The position numbers and the translations under genes were made by a program. Shown here piece after piece: positions 40,347-49,566 of a DNA stretch of 58,502 bases (position 1 is the first letter of the stretch; each line of letters starts with the position of its first letter). The notes beneath the pieces were generated by a model, which was given only the letters and a program-made list of their open reading frames with translations, ran no database searches and was not told the origin of the DNA. The DNA is from Marinobacter sp. AC-23 (lineage in GTDB: Bacteria; Pseudomonadota; Gammaproteobacteria; Pseudomonadales; Oleiphilaceae), in contig NZ_MBPP01000028.1 in the NCBI RefSeq assembly GCF_001858325.1, positions 1-58,502 on the forward strand, written 5' to 3'.

Positions 40347-40979
40347 CTATTTTACTCGGTAAAGCCGCTTATCTGTCACCACGCTATGCAGTGGCACATC
40401 CCAAGGTTCAATCGGTAGCTCGCCCACCTGCTGAAAGTCGTGAGCCAAGCCAATAAGCTTGGGCGCCAATCTTGGGCGCAGGCGGCTGAACGCGAACGTG
40501 CGGTCGTAAAACCCGCCTCCCATTCCCAGCCTTCCACCGTTTTCATCAAACCCCACCAGTGGGAATAAAACTGCGTCCAACGACCAGGCAGGTCGCTTGA
40601 GCCCTTTGCTGAATGCAGGTTCGGGAATGCCAAAGCGATTGGCCGTCAGCTCCACACCATCGTAATACGGGCTGAAAACCAGTTTTCCCGGGTGAACCGG
40701 ATGCAGTACAGGAAGGTAGAAGTGAACGCCTTTGCGCTGGGCCATGGCGATATACGGATGCGGATCAATCTCGCCATCGTTGGGTAGGTAAATGGCTATG
40801 TGCTTGGCCCTGTGTAGGTCCGGATTTTTCACCAGATTAACGGCAAGCGAAACAGCGGCATGTTCTTGTTCCCGAGGCGATAGCAGGCGTCTACGTTGGC
40901 GCAAATGTTTGCGTAGCTCGCTGCGGGGCAGTGACGTTAAATCGGTTTCAGAAGGGGGGGAGTCGATAAGCTGGCTCAA
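40347..40979 (-). CDS. fau: 5-formyltetrahydrofolate cyclo-ligase
   Basis: 210 residues. ELRKHLRQRRRLLSPREQ, YLPNDGEIDPHPYI and the substrate loop GRLGMGGGFYDRTFA mark the family (YgfA/MTHFS), which salvages 5-formyl-THF. The frame is open upstream to 41027, but that stretch is the 3' half of 6S RNA. The TTG at 40977-40979, with GGAAG about 8 bases upstream, gives the right N-terminus. Location directly after ssrS is conserved and implies co-transcription. Confidence 0.88.
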   Translation of the reverse strand: MSQLIDSPPSETDLTSLPRSELRKHLRQRRRLLSPREQEHAAVSLAVNLVKNPDLHRAKHIAIYLPNDGEIDPHPYIAMAQRKGVHFYLPVLHPVHPGKLVFSPYYDGVELTANRFGIPEPAFSKGLKRPAWSLDAVLFPLVGFDENGGRLGMGGGFYDRTFAFSRLRPRLAPKLIGLAHDFQQVGELPIEPWDVPLHSVVTDKRLYRVK

Positions 40980-40984
40980 AATAA

Positions 40985-41163
40985 AGCTTCCCGGGCTGCC
41001 GTTATCAGATGTAGCCCTTGAACCCAAAGTTCAAGGTCGGTGGCCGCTGTGACATATTAGGCTTTCCCCTTGCGGGGACGTGCTCACAATGCCCTAGAGT
41101 AGCCACCTGGGTAAAGCGCATCGGCTCGAGGACGAATCCGACCAGCGAACAGCCCAGGAAGTG
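40985..41163 (-). ncRNA. ssrS: 6S RNA
   Basis: About 178 bases between zapA and fau. The ends pair perfectly (CTTCCTGGGCTG at 41161-41150 with CAGCCCGGGAAG at 40998-40987). The conserved 3' arm CCTTGAAC-TTTG-GGTTCAAGG, a hallmark of gammaproteobacterial 6S RNA, is visible at about 41010-41032. GAGCACGTCCCCGCAAGGGG lies in the central bubble side. 6S RNA mimics an open promoter and holds sigma-70 RNA polymerase in stationary phase. Start and end are estimated from the terminal stem and the -10 box. Confidence 0.9.
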
Positions 41164-41168
41164 AGTTC

Positions 41169-41199
41169 ATTATAGGGCCAGATCCGGGGCAGATTGCAA
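41169..41199 (-). promoter_or_regulatory. Promoter of 6S RNA
   Basis: A perfect -10 TATAAT (41174-41169) lies 7 bases before the inferred 5' end of 6S RNA. A TTGCAA at 41199-41194 could serve as -35, though the 19-base spacing is long. Confidence 0.65.
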
Positions 41200-41224
41200 C
41201 ACCTATTGGGGAATCTCTACAGGC

Positions 41225-41521
41225 TCAGTGGTTTGACGATTCTCCGAGGGCGTTTTCCAGTTTGCTGTCCATGGTTTTCAGGAGCGTGCTGGTGGCATCC
41301 GACATGCTGTCGCGCTCAAGCAGTTCGTGGGTCATGTTCAGTGCGGCCATCACCGCAATGCGCTCAGTGCCAAAAACTTTGCCGCTGGTGCGTATTTCAC
41401 GCATCTTGTGGTCCAGGTGCCTGGCAGCACGAACGAGGGCATCTTGCTCTTCTGGGGGACAGGCCACCAGGTATTCTTTATCGAGAATTTTCACCTCAAC
41501 GGTGGTGGGTTGCGTAGACAT
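41225..41521 (-). CDS. zapA: Cell division protein ZapA
   Basis: 98 residues. TVEVKILDKEYLVACPPEE and VRAARHLDHKMREIR are the ZapA fold, and the C-terminal half is a coiled coil. ZapA bundles FtsZ filaments at the division site. The start overlaps the upstream gene's stop by one base (TAATG), so the two are coupled. Confidence 0.92.
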   Translation of the reverse strand: MSTQPTTVEVKILDKEYLVACPPEEQDALVRAARHLDHKMREIRTSGKVFGTERIAVMAALNMTHELLERDSMSDATSTLLKTMDSKLENALGESSNH

Positions 41522-41727
41522 TAATGGTGCTCCAGTGCCCGAAGGCGGCCGATCATGGCTTCGATCTTGTTTTTGGCAAGATCATTCTTCTGCATAAGCT
41601 GGCCCCGTTCCCGGTTCCAGCCGTCCTGCAACTGCCTTAATGTAGCGTTGTCCTGCTCCAGTTTTTGGCAGTGTTCGATCAGCTTGTCCAGCTTGTCCGC
41701 TAATGCTTGTACTTCGGACTGTTCCAT
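41521..41727 (-). CDS. Small coiled-coil protein, TIGR02449 type (ZapB-like)
   Basis: 68 residues, nearly all one coiled coil (VQALADKLDKLIEHCQKLEQDN, AKNKIEAMIGRLRALEHH). It belongs to the short family usually encoded just before zapA and is likely a division accessory like ZapB. Translationally coupled to zapA. Confidence 0.82.
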   Translation of the reverse strand: MEQSEVQALADKLDKLIEHCQKLEQDNATLRQLQDGWNRERGQLMQKNDLAKNKIEAMIGRLRALEHH

Positions 41728-41919
41728 GACGTGCCCAGCATAGGTTTGAGGTAATTGCGACTAACTATAAGTGTGTGTGCCATAGCGGTCAATTTACAGG
41801 GGTGTCATAAGTTGTTTGTTGGCAATTCTTGCGGCCTAAGTACCAACCGGTCAGTGCCTTGAAGACACCTGAATGCTAAGATATGACCTTCACTTCGCAA
41901 CACAGGATTGCCTTGGTTC

Positions 41920-42519
41920 ATGTCAGAAACAGACACTGCCGACGCGGCTCATGCCGCTGAATTTGAGCGCTGGGCGAATGTTTTTACAGCCCATAAAGCC
42001 TTCAGTCACCCCTCCGAGCTGCACGGCGCTCTTTGTGGTCGTATGGCTACGGGTGCCCGGTTAGAGGAGCCAGAGTGGCTGTTCATGGTGTGCGAACACA
42101 TGGGCCTGCCTGAGAGTGCGGCTGGCGAAGGCGAGAGCCTGACCGTTTTTATGAACGAAGCGTATGAACAAACGCTGGCGTTTTTAAAATCAGAGGATAT
42201 GAGCTTTTATCCGCTGCTGCCTGATGATGACTACGCCATAGATCAGCGCCTGGAAGCTTTGGTGGCTTGGGTGCGAGGTTTTCTTGAGGGTATGGCCTTG
42301 TCTGCCGGAGAGTCTCTTGGCGAGGCGCCAGAAGAGATTCGCGAGTTGATGGAGGATATGGTGGCCATTAGCCAGGTATCTGAAGATCAGGAGCCGAACG
42401 ACGAGGGCGAGCAGCACCTGCTGGAAATTATTGAGTACATTCGGCTTGGCGCTCTTGCCGTGTTTACCGAATTCAATCCTCCAGAAAAGCCTGCGTCCCA
42501 AGCGCCAACGCTACACTGA
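41920..42519 (+). CDS. UPF0149 (YgfB/YecA-like) protein
   Basis: 199 residues, all-helical and acidic, with the family motif SELHGALCGRMATG near the start and FLEGMAL later. The family has no settled enzymatic function; in P. aeruginosa YgfB affects AmpC regulation. I use the ATG at 41920; an in-frame TTG four codons earlier is too near the AGGA to be preferred. Leads a co-directional run with pepP and two ubi hydroxylases, as in E. coli. Confidence 0.87.
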   Translation: MSETDTADAAHAAEFERWANVFTAHKAFSHPSELHGALCGRMATGARLEEPEWLFMVCEHMGLPESAAGEGESLTVFMNEAYEQTLAFLKSEDMSFYPLLPDDDYAIDQRLEALVAWVRGFLEGMALSAGESLGEAPEEIRELMEDMVAISQVSEDQEPNDEGEQHLLEIIEYIRLGALAVFTEFNPPEKPASQAPTLH

Positions 42520-42545
42520 GAACGCCACACACTGCGGGAGAACTT

Positions 42546-43865
42546 ATGTCGTCCATTATACCCGTCAAGGAATTTGCCGAGCGCCGTCGCAAGCTGATGG
42601 AGCGCATGGCGCCGGACAGCATCGCTATCATTCCGGCTGCACCAGAGCGTGTTCGCAACCGCGACGTACTGCACCCGTTTCGCCAAGACAGCGATTTTCA
42701 GTACCTGACTGGCTTTGGCGAGCCCGAGGCGGTACTGGCGCTGATTCCAGGCCGTGAACACGGTGAATCAGTGCTGTTCTGCAAAGAAAGAAACCCCGAG
42801 AAAGAGCTCTGGGATGGCTTTTTGGTAGGGCCCGAGGGCGCGATTGAGCGTTACGGCCTGGATGACGCCTTTCCTGTGGCCGATATCGACGACATTCTGC
42901 CCGGTATGATCGAAGGCCGCAGCCGGGTGTATTACCCGCTGGGCAAAGACCAGGGTTTCGATACCCGTGTGATGGATTGGGTCAAGGTTCTTCGCAGCAA
43001 AGTAAAAAGCGGCGCTCACCCGCCGGGTGAGTTCGTATCGTTGGAGCACCTCCTGCACGATCTGCGGTTGTATAAGAGCGCCAGCGAGATCAAGGCTATG
43101 GCTCGTGCTGGTGAGATCAGCGCCAAGGCCCACTGCCTTGCCATGAAACGAGCGCGCAAGGGAGGTAGTGAATACAACCTTGAGGCCGAACTGATTCATA
43201 CATTTATGGATCACGGGGCCCGCTCCACGGCCTATCCATCTATTGTTGGCGCGGGCACCAATGGCTGCATACTGCACTACATCGAGAATATGGCGCCTTT
43301 GAAAGAGGGCGATCTGGTGCTGATCGATGCAGGCTGTGAGGTGGAATGCTACGCCTCCGACATTACCCGCACCTTCCCGGTCAGTGGCACGTTCAGCCCC
43401 GAGCAACGGGCGGTTTATCAAGTGGTGCTAGACGCGCAGTACGCCGCTATTGACGCCGTTCGCCCCGGCAATCACTGGAACCACCCCCACGAAGCAGCGT
43501 TGAGAGTGCTTACGGGCGGCTTGATCGAGTTGGGTATTTTGTCAGGTACCGTTGACGACGCCATTGCCAGTGAAGCCTTCAAGCCGTTCTTCATGCACCG
43601 CACCGGCCATTGGCTAGGCCTGGATGTGCACGATGTAGGCGACTATAAGGTTGGCGACGCATGGCGACTGCTTGAGCCAGGCATGGCGCTTACGGTTGAG
43701 CCCGGCTTGTATATCTCACCGAGTAATACCGATGTGGATGAAAAGTGGCGTGGCATCGGCATCCGTATAGAAGACGACGTGGTGGTTACCAAAGAAGGCT
43801 GCCGAGTGTTGACAGAGGGCGTGCCCAAAACCATTGAAGAGATTGAAGCGCTGATGGCGGAATGA
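42546..43865 (+). CDS. pepP: Xaa-Pro aminopeptidase (aminopeptidase P II)
   Basis: 439 residues. An N-terminal creatinase-like domain (RNRDVLHPFRQDSDFQYLTGF) and the pita-bread metallopeptidase domain with all metal ligands: LIDAGCEVECYASDITRTFP (two Asp), HRTGHWLGLDVHDVG (His), TVEPGLYI (Glu) and GIRIEDDVVV (Glu). It removes N-terminal residues preceding proline using two Mn ions. Confidence 0.95.
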   Translation: MSSIIPVKEFAERRRKLMERMAPDSIAIIPAAPERVRNRDVLHPFRQDSDFQYLTGFGEPEAVLALIPGREHGESVLFCKERNPEKELWDGFLVGPEGAIERYGLDDAFPVADIDDILPGMIEGRSRVYYPLGKDQGFDTRVMDWVKVLRSKVKSGAHPPGEFVSLEHLLHDLRLYKSASEIKAMARAGEISAKAHCLAMKRARKGGSEYNLEAELIHTFMDHGARSTAYPSIVGAGTNGCILHYIENMAPLKEGDLVLIDAGCEVECYASDITRTFPVSGTFSPEQRAVYQVVLDAQYAAIDAVRPGNHWNHPHEAALRVLTGGLIELGILSGTVDDAIASEAFKPFFMHRTGHWLGLDVHDVGDYKVGDAWRLLEPGMALTVEPGLYISPSNTDVDEKWRGIGIRIEDDVVVTKEGCRVLTEGVPKTIEEIEALMAE

Positions 43866-43869
43866 GCCG

Positions 43870-45135
43870 GTGAAACACTCAGATACCGATGTGATTATTG
43901 CCGGCGGCGGACTTGCAGGGGCGACACTGGCCCTGGCGCTTGCCAGAGTTGCACCAAACCTGAGCGTAACTGTGGTTGAGGCTTTCCCGTTATCGGCGGA
44001 TGCCTTGCCGGATTCTTATCAGCCCAGTTATGACGCCCGCTCCACAGCGCTGGCTTGGGGGTCACGGCTTATTTTTGAAGAGCTTGGGCTATGGCAGCGG
44101 TTATCAGAGCATGCCACGCCCATTAAACACATTCACGTGTCTGACCGGGGCCGTTTCGGCGCCACTCGCCTGAATGCCAAAGAATACGAGCAGCAAGCCC
44201 TGGGCTATGTGGTAGATAACCGCTGGATGGGGCTGTGCCTGATGCGGGAGCTGCTCGCCACCAGCGTACAGTGGCAGGCGCCGGCCGAGGTTGTTGATAT
44301 GACGCCCTGCGAGCAGGGCGTAAGCGTTGCGCTGAAAACCGGCAACGAGACCCACACCCTAACGGCGCAGTGCCTGATTGTTGCAGACGGTGGGCGCTCC
44401 GGGCTGAGAGAAAAACTCGGCTTTCAGCCAATACATCACAGCTATAATCAGAACGCCCTGATTGCCAACGTATCCACCAGCGACAGCCATCAGTTCTGTG
44501 CATTCGAGCGTTTTACCGAAACCGGACCCATGGCGATGTTGCCCCACGGGTCACCCTCCCGCGCGGGCCATCAGTCTGCCTTGGTATGGACGCTGAGCGA
44601 CCAGGAACTCGAAGAGGTTCTGGTTATGCCGAATAGCGACAAATGCCAGCGACTTCAGGCGCGTTTTGGCTGGCGCCTGGGCCGGTTTACCCATATAGGC
44701 GAGTGCAATCATTACCCCCTAACACTCACCACGGTGGACGAGCCAATACGGCCGGGTGTGGCGCTGGTGGGCAACGCTGCACACGCCTTACACCCCGTTG
44801 CCGGGCAGGGTTTTAACCTGGCATTGCGGGGCCTGATGACTCTGGTAGAGCAGTTCCGATTGGCAGCAGAGCAAGGCCGGCCACCTGGGGACTTCCAAAT
44901 TTTGCGTCGCTACCACGAATTGCATCGCCCGGATTGGCAGCAAACCGTGCAGTTCTCCAATTCACTGATCCGCATTTTTGGGCACTCATTGGCCCCGGTT
45001 GCCGCAGCGCGGGATGCCGGCTTAATGGGTTTGGATTTACTACCCGGCGCCAAGCGATTGTTCGCGCGCAACGCTATGGGCACTGGCGGGCGCCGAGCTA
45101 ATATCAGTGGGCCAGCGGCGAGTGATAAGACATGA
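43870..45135 (+). CDS. ubiH: 2-octaprenyl-6-methoxyphenol hydroxylase (UbiH)
   Basis: 421 residues, FAD-dependent aromatic hydroxylase. Dinucleotide-binding VIIAGGGLAGATLALAL at the N-terminus, VADGGRSGLREKLG in the middle and VGNAAHALHPVAGQGFNLAL for the second FAD contact. It acts in ubiquinone ring hydroxylation. The start is GTG, 4 bases after the pepP stop. Its stop overlaps the next start (ATGA). Assignment as UbiH versus its paralogues rests on gene order and length. Confidence 0.88.
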   Translation: MKHSDTDVIIAGGGLAGATLALALARVAPNLSVTVVEAFPLSADALPDSYQPSYDARSTALAWGSRLIFEELGLWQRLSEHATPIKHIHVSDRGRFGATRLNAKEYEQQALGYVVDNRWMGLCLMRELLATSVQWQAPAEVVDMTPCEQGVSVALKTGNETHTLTAQCLIVADGGRSGLREKLGFQPIHHSYNQNALIANVSTSDSHQFCAFERFTETGPMAMLPHGSPSRAGHQSALVWTLSDQELEEVLVMPNSDKCQRLQARFGWRLGRFTHIGECNHYPLTLTTVDEPIRPGVALVGNAAHALHPVAGQGFNLALRGLMTLVEQFRLAAEQGRPPGDFQILRRYHELHRPDWQQTVQFSNSLIRIFGHSLAPVAAARDAGLMGLDLLPGAKRLFARNAMGTGGRRANISGPAASDKT

Positions 45136-46355
45136 GTGATACCCAGGTGTTCGATATTCTTGTGGTTGGCGGTGGCATGACTGGCACGGCTCTGGCTCTT
45201 GGCTTGTCTCAGCAGGGCTGGAAGGTTGGCTTGGTTGAAGGGGGTGATCGTGCCGCATTGCTGAGTACCCCTGTGGCGGTGAAAGGCGTGGCGGATTTTG
45301 AACCCCGTGTTAGCGCCATCTCCGTGGCCAGCCAGCAGTTGCTGGACTCACTGGGCGCCTGGCAAGGCGTTGTGGCAGGCCGCCATTGTCCCTACCAAGC
45401 CATGACCGTGTGGGATGGCGATGGCACCGGGCGTATCCACTTTGATGCGGCCGAACTGCAGGCCCGTGCCTTGGGGACGATCGTTGAAAACCGCAGCCTG
45501 GTTCGGGCATTGTTCGAGGCTGTTAAAACGAGCGGTGTTGAGTTGATTGACGGTGTGCAGGTTACCGGTTGTTCCCAGGGTGGCGATCAACGCAGCATTG
45601 AACTTGCCGATGGCCGCAAACTCGGTGCCCGTCTTGTGGTCGCGGCCGATGGCACCCACTCTCGCCTGCGTCAGTGGGTTGGGTTGCCTACCCGTGAATG
45701 GGATTACGACCAGCAGGCCATTGTGTGCACTGTGCGTACGGCTCAAAGCCACAGATACACCGCCTGGCAGCGGTTTTCCCAAACTGGGCCATTGGCGTTT
45801 TTACCATTGGCAACGGAAAACGGTGACGAGCACTTCTGCTCTATTGTATGGTCGCAAGATACCGAAGAAGCCCGGCGCCTGATGGCTCTGAGCGATACCG
45901 CGTTCACTGCGGAATTGGAGCGAGCCATCGAAAGAGAGCTTGGCGCTATTGAGTCGGTTTCCAAGCGCTTTGCCTTTCCGCTTCGGCAGCGCCACGCCAA
46001 AGACTATATTGCCCCCGGCTTTGCACTTGTAGGAGATGCTGCCCACACTATTCATCCGCTTGCGGGCCAGGGTGCCAACCTCGGATACGGCGATGTCCGG
46101 GTGTTGTTGGACGAGCTGAGCAAGGCCAAAAGATCCGGTTTGAACCCCGCACATGAACTGGTTCTGGCGCGGTACCAGCGCCGTCGCAAAGGCGAGAATC
46201 TGACCATGATGGTGGCTATGGAGGGCTTTAAACAGTTCTTTGGTCGTGATGAGTTGCCATTCAGGCTGATCAGAAATACTGGTATGCGCTGGCTTGACGG
46301 GCTTGGCCCGGTAAAAAATCGTATCGCTGCAGAGGCGATGGGCCTTACTCTTTAA
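45132..46355 (+). CDS. ubiI: UbiI/VisC-type ubiquinone ring hydroxylase
   Basis: 407 residues, same fold as the preceding protein: ILVVGGGMTGTALALGL, VAADGTHSRLRQWVG and VGDAAHTIHPLAGQGANLGYGD. E. coli visC (ubiI, C5 hydroxylase) follows ubiH in the same order, which supports this call, but UbiL or UbiF-like activity cannot be excluded from sequence alone. Translation is coupled to ubiH by ATGA. Confidence 0.82.
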   Translation: MSDTQVFDILVVGGGMTGTALALGLSQQGWKVGLVEGGDRAALLSTPVAVKGVADFEPRVSAISVASQQLLDSLGAWQGVVAGRHCPYQAMTVWDGDGTGRIHFDAAELQARALGTIVENRSLVRALFEAVKTSGVELIDGVQVTGCSQGGDQRSIELADGRKLGARLVVAADGTHSRLRQWVGLPTREWDYDQQAIVCTVRTAQSHRYTAWQRFSQTGPLAFLPLATENGDEHFCSIVWSQDTEEARRLMALSDTAFTAELERAIERELGAIESVSKRFAFPLRQRHAKDYIAPGFALVGDAAHTIHPLAGQGANLGYGDVRVLLDELSKAKRSGLNPAHELVLARYQRRRKGENLTMMVAMEGFKQFFGRDELPFRLIRNTGMRWLDGLGPVKNRIAAEAMGLTL

Positions 46356-46384
46356 ACGGCTACCAAAATAAAGGATCTACACTG

Positions 46385-47305
46385 ATGGCAGGAACCAGTC
46401 TGCTCATGCTTATCGACGACATTGCGACACTGCTCGACGATGTCTCCCTGATGACAAAAGCCGCCACAAAGAAAACCGCGGGTGTTTTGGGGGACGACCT
46501 TGCCCTGAACGCGCAACAGGTTACTGGTGTAAAGCCTGCCCGGGAGCTGCCCGTTGTCTGGGCTGTTGCCAAAGGTTCGATGGTGAACAAGGCGATTCTT
46601 GTACCGGCCGCTGTCGCGATCAGTTTTTTTGTGCCCTGGCTGGTTACGCCGTTGCTGATGCTTGGTGGTGGGTTTCTGTGCTTTGAAGGGGTTGAAAAAC
46701 TGGCCCATAAATTTCTGCATGCAAAAGAAGATGAGCAGAAAAAAAAGGAGCTTCGCGAAGCCCTGAAAAAGCCTGAGGTAGACCTGAAGGTCTTGGAAAA
46801 ACGAAAGATAAAAGGCGCTATCCGAACAGATTTTATCCTCTCTGCGGAGATTATTGCTATCACCCTGGGAGTGGTGGCGGGCGCCGGCATCGCTATGCAG
46901 TTTGCGGTGCTGTCGGTTGTGGCTGTAATGATCACTGTGGTGGTTTATGGCCTGGTTGCCGGGATCGTAAAGCTGGACGACGTTGGCCTTTACCTGAGCC
47001 AGAAAGACAATGAGCTGGCCCAGCGGGTGGGCAATGGCATTCTCTGGCTTGCGCCTTATCTTATGAAAACCTTATCCATTGTCGGCACCTTGGCGATGTT
47101 TCTGGTGGGTGGTGGCATTCTGGTGCACGGCATACCGCCGATTTATAACGCTATCGAACACTTCGCCGCAGACTTTGGTGGCTTGGCGACCACGCTGATT
47201 CCTATGCTGGCTAATGGTCTGATCGGGGTTGTAGCGGGGGCTGTGCTGGTAGCCGTGATTACGCCCCTGCTGCGGATGTGGGAAGCAAGGTCAGAGGCGG
47301 GCTGA
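46385..47305 (+). CDS. DUF808 family membrane protein (YedI-like)
   Basis: 306 residues: a conserved start MAGTSLLMLIDDIATLLDDV, about six membrane helices, and an internal charged helix (HAKEDEQKKKELREAL). It resembles E. coli YedI, of unknown function. Convergent with rsmE with 2 bases between stops. Confidence 0.86.
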   Translation: MAGTSLLMLIDDIATLLDDVSLMTKAATKKTAGVLGDDLALNAQQVTGVKPARELPVVWAVAKGSMVNKAILVPAAVAISFFVPWLVTPLLMLGGGFLCFEGVEKLAHKFLHAKEDEQKKKELREALKKPEVDLKVLEKRKIKGAIRTDFILSAEIIAITLGVVAGAGIAMQFAVLSVVAVMITVVVYGLVAGIVKLDDVGLYLSQKDNELAQRVGNGILWLAPYLMKTLSIVGTLAMFLVGGGILVHGIPPIYNAIEHFAADFGGLATTLIPMLANGLIGVVAGAVLVAVITPLLRMWEARSEAG

Positions 47306-47307
47306 TT

Positions 47308-48027
47308 TCAAAGGCAGGCGTCAAACAACCTGCTGACAAGAACGGGCACAGCTGTTTCCACCCGCAGGATGCGTGGCCCTAAGTGAACGCTTTGGCAGCC
47401 GGCCTCTTCCAGTTTTCCCACTTCGTAAGGCGTGAAGCCGCCTTCCGGCCCTATGCACAGCGCAGTGGGCCTGTTCAGGTGTGTGGGGCAGGGCGTAGAA
47501 GTGCCCGGGTGCGCGACCAAGGCCTGTTTACCTTTCAGTAGGGCGGGCAGCTCATCTTCCACAAAGGGTTTGAACAGCTTGCGAATATGCACGTTTGGCA
47601 TGGCCGTATCTTTTGCCTGCTCCAGCCCAAGGGTCAGGTTCTCCCGCAGGTTGTCATCCGACAGCCATGGCGTTTGCCAAAAGCTTTTCTCTACCTTGTA
47701 GCTATTAACCAGCCAGATGTCTTTTATGCCCAGCGTCGAGCTGGTTTGCAGAATACGGCGGAACATTTTAGGCCGGGGCATGGCCAGGATAAGCGTAAGA
47801 GGTAAAGGCGGCGGGGGCTGCTGATCCAGCAACACAACCAATTCAACTTCAGAGTCCGTGAGCGCTACCACCTCCCCAAGCCCAATTTGACCGTTTACGC
47901 GGCCAACCGGGAGATGATCCCCAATGGATGTTCCGAGCACAGATTTTATATGCTCAAACCGTCGACCCTGCAGTACAGCGCGATCTTGCGCAACAAAGTC
48001 TTCATCAAACAGTAAAGCCAGATTCAT
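47308..48027 (-). CDS. rsmE: 16S rRNA m3U1498 methyltransferase
   Basis: 239 residues. An N-terminal PUA-like domain (LQGRRFEHIKSVLGTSIGD) and a C-terminal SPOUT knot (LCIGPEGGFTPYEVGKLEEAG, LGPRILRVETAVPV). It methylates U1498 of 16S rRNA. Eight bases after tatC on the same strand, so probably in the tat transcript. Confidence 0.93.
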   Translation of the reverse strand: MNLALLFDEDFVAQDRAVLQGRRFEHIKSVLGTSIGDHLPVGRVNGQIGLGEVVALTDSEVELVVLLDQQPPPPLPLTLILAMPRPKMFRRILQTSSTLGIKDIWLVNSYKVEKSFWQTPWLSDDNLRENLTLGLEQAKDTAMPNVHIRKLFKPFVEDELPALLKGKQALVAHPGTSTPCPTHLNRPTALCIGPEGGFTPYEVGKLEEAGCQSVHLGPRILRVETAVPVLVSRLFDACL

Positions 48028-48035
48028 TCAGGAGA

Positions 48036-48824
48036 TCACTCGTCCGCTTCCGGCTCTGCCACTTCACGCTTTGCCAAGCGGCCAAACAGAATGCCTAGCT
48101 CGAACAGGATCCACATGGGCACGGCCAGAAGGGTTTGGGAAATTATGTCTGGCGGTGTCAGCATCATACCGATTATAAAACAGCCCACCACTACGTATGG
48201 CCGTTTTGCTGCAAGGTCTTCGGGTGTTGTTACGCCACTTAGAATCAACAAAATGGTGGCAATGGGGATCTCAAAGGCGACCCCGAAAGCAAAGAACATT
48301 TTCAGTACAAAGTTCAGATAGCTGCTGATATCTGGCAGCTCAACAATGCCTTCTGGGCCGATGGCCGTAAAGAAGCCGAACACCAGCGGGAATACCACAA
48401 AATACGCAAACGCGGCGCCCAGATAGAACAGAATAACGGACGTAAACAGCAGAGGAAAAGCCAGCCGCTTCTCATGGGCATAAAGCCCCGGTGCAACAAA
48501 GCTCCAGAGCTGGTACAAAATGATTGGAATGGCTGCGAACACCGATAAAAACAGCGCCAGCTTAAGGGGCGCGAAAAACGGTGAGGTGATGTCCGTTGCG
48601 ATCATGGTCTGGCCAATAGGCAGCAGTGATCGAATAGGCTCTGACAACCAGAGGTACAACTCGTTGGCGAAGGGGTAAATGGCCGCAAAGCAGATAACTA
48701 CCGCCAAAACCATTTTCAGCAACCGGTTGCGAAGCTCTAGCAGGTGCGCAACCAGAGGCATTTCGGGTTGTTGCGGCGAGGTGCTCTGATGGCCTGGCTT
48801 TTCACCATCTGTTTTTGCATTCAT
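48036..48824 (-). CDS. tatC: Sec-independent protein translocase TatC
   Basis: 262 residues, six membrane helices. Conserved MPLVAHLLELRNRLLK at the N-terminal cytoplasmic end, FAAIPIILYQLWSFVAPGLYAHEKR and FGVAFEIPIATILLI. It recognises twin-arginine signal peptides. Start overlaps the tatB stop (ATGA). Confidence 0.95.
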   Translation of the reverse strand: MNAKTDGEKPGHQSTSPQQPEMPLVAHLLELRNRLLKMVLAVVICFAAIYPFANELYLWLSEPIRSLLPIGQTMIATDITSPFFAPLKLALFLSVFAAIPIILYQLWSFVAPGLYAHEKRLAFPLLFTSVILFYLGAAFAYFVVFPLVFGFFTAIGPEGIVELPDISSYLNFVLKMFFAFGVAFEIPIATILLILSGVTTPEDLAAKRPYVVVGCFIIGMMLTPPDIISQTLLAVPMWILFELGILFGRLAKREVAEPEADE

Positions 48825-49233
48825 GAAGGCTTATCCGATGATTTTGGTGTGGCAACCGAATCGGCCGAATTGCTTGCGCCAGAGTCTTCGGCTATATGGC
48901 TCTGTTTAGCCACAGCCTGTTTGTCGGTCGCCGATTTGCTGGCTGGTTTGTCCGACATAATCATGTGCTCGTATTGTTTGGCTTCGTCCAGGGCGCCACG
49001 TACGGTTTTCTTCACGTCGTCCAAGCCACATCGCCGGCTTCGCGCAGCTCTTTTCTCAGCTCATCGGCTTTCAGTTGGCGGTCCAGTTCGGAGGTAAACT
49101 GGCTGACCATGCGTCGCGCACCGCCAACCCAACGCCCAGCCGCCCGGGCAGCCGTAGGCAGGCGCTCGGGGCCGAGCACCAGCAGAGCAATAACGCCGCA
49201 AATTAGCAGCTCTAGAAAGCCGATATCAAACAT
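48821..49233 (-). pseudogene. tatB: Sec-independent protein translocase TatB, one frameshift
   Basis: MFDIGFLELLICGVIALLVLGPERLP is the TatB membrane helix and hinge, followed by the amphipathic helix (ARRMVSQFTSELDRQLKADELRKELREAGDVAW in parts). The frame then breaks at the GG pair 49021-49022; one extra G yields GDVAWDDVKKTVRGALDEAKQYE and a Lys/Ser-rich tail up to the stop at 48821. Since tatA and tatC are intact, a sequencing deletion is likely. About 137 residues restored, normal for TatB. Confidence 0.88.
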
Positions 49234-49244
49234 TCTGCTTGGTC

Positions 49245-49475
49245 TCAGCCTTTGGTTTTGTCCTTGGATTTCTCTTCAGGGGCCTGTTGAGACTGCTCAT
49301 TAGCGTTGCCTTCCAAAGAGTCCGGGTCTTCCGGTTTGTCGTCGTCATTCATGGACTTCTTGAAACCGCGAATGGCGCCACCGAGATCGCCACCAATGTT
49401 GCGCAGTTTTTTGGTCCCGAACAGCAGAACCACAATGCCCAGTACAATAAGAAGTTGCCAAATACTGATGCCCAT
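49245..49475 (-). CDS. tatA: Sec-independent protein translocase TatA
   Basis: 76 residues: [26 protein letters not shown] (helix plus FGTKKL hinge), then the amphipathic [15 protein letters not shown] and an acidic tail. TatA oligomers form the protein-conducting path. 12 bases from tatB. Confidence 0.95.
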   Translation of the reverse strand: MGISIWQLLIVLGIVVLLFGTKKLRNIGGDLGGAIRGFKKSMNDDDKPEDPDSLEGNANEQSQQAPEEKSKDKTKG

Positions 49476-49566
49476 TACGGGGTCCTCGTTTTTGATGTTT
49501 CTGTAGAGCCGTATTGTACGCCAAGGGAGTAGGTTGGCGGAAACCCCCGTAAGGGGTATTGCCAGA

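Noticed and set aside
41028..41224. Possible N-terminal extension of fau or short plus-strand genes in the zapA-fau gap
   Set aside because: The stretch folds as 6S RNA with matching terminal arms and the conserved GGTTCAAGG hairpin.
48821..49024. Separate small gene between tatB and tatC
   Set aside because: It is the C-terminal part of TatB in a shifted frame and has no RBS of its own.
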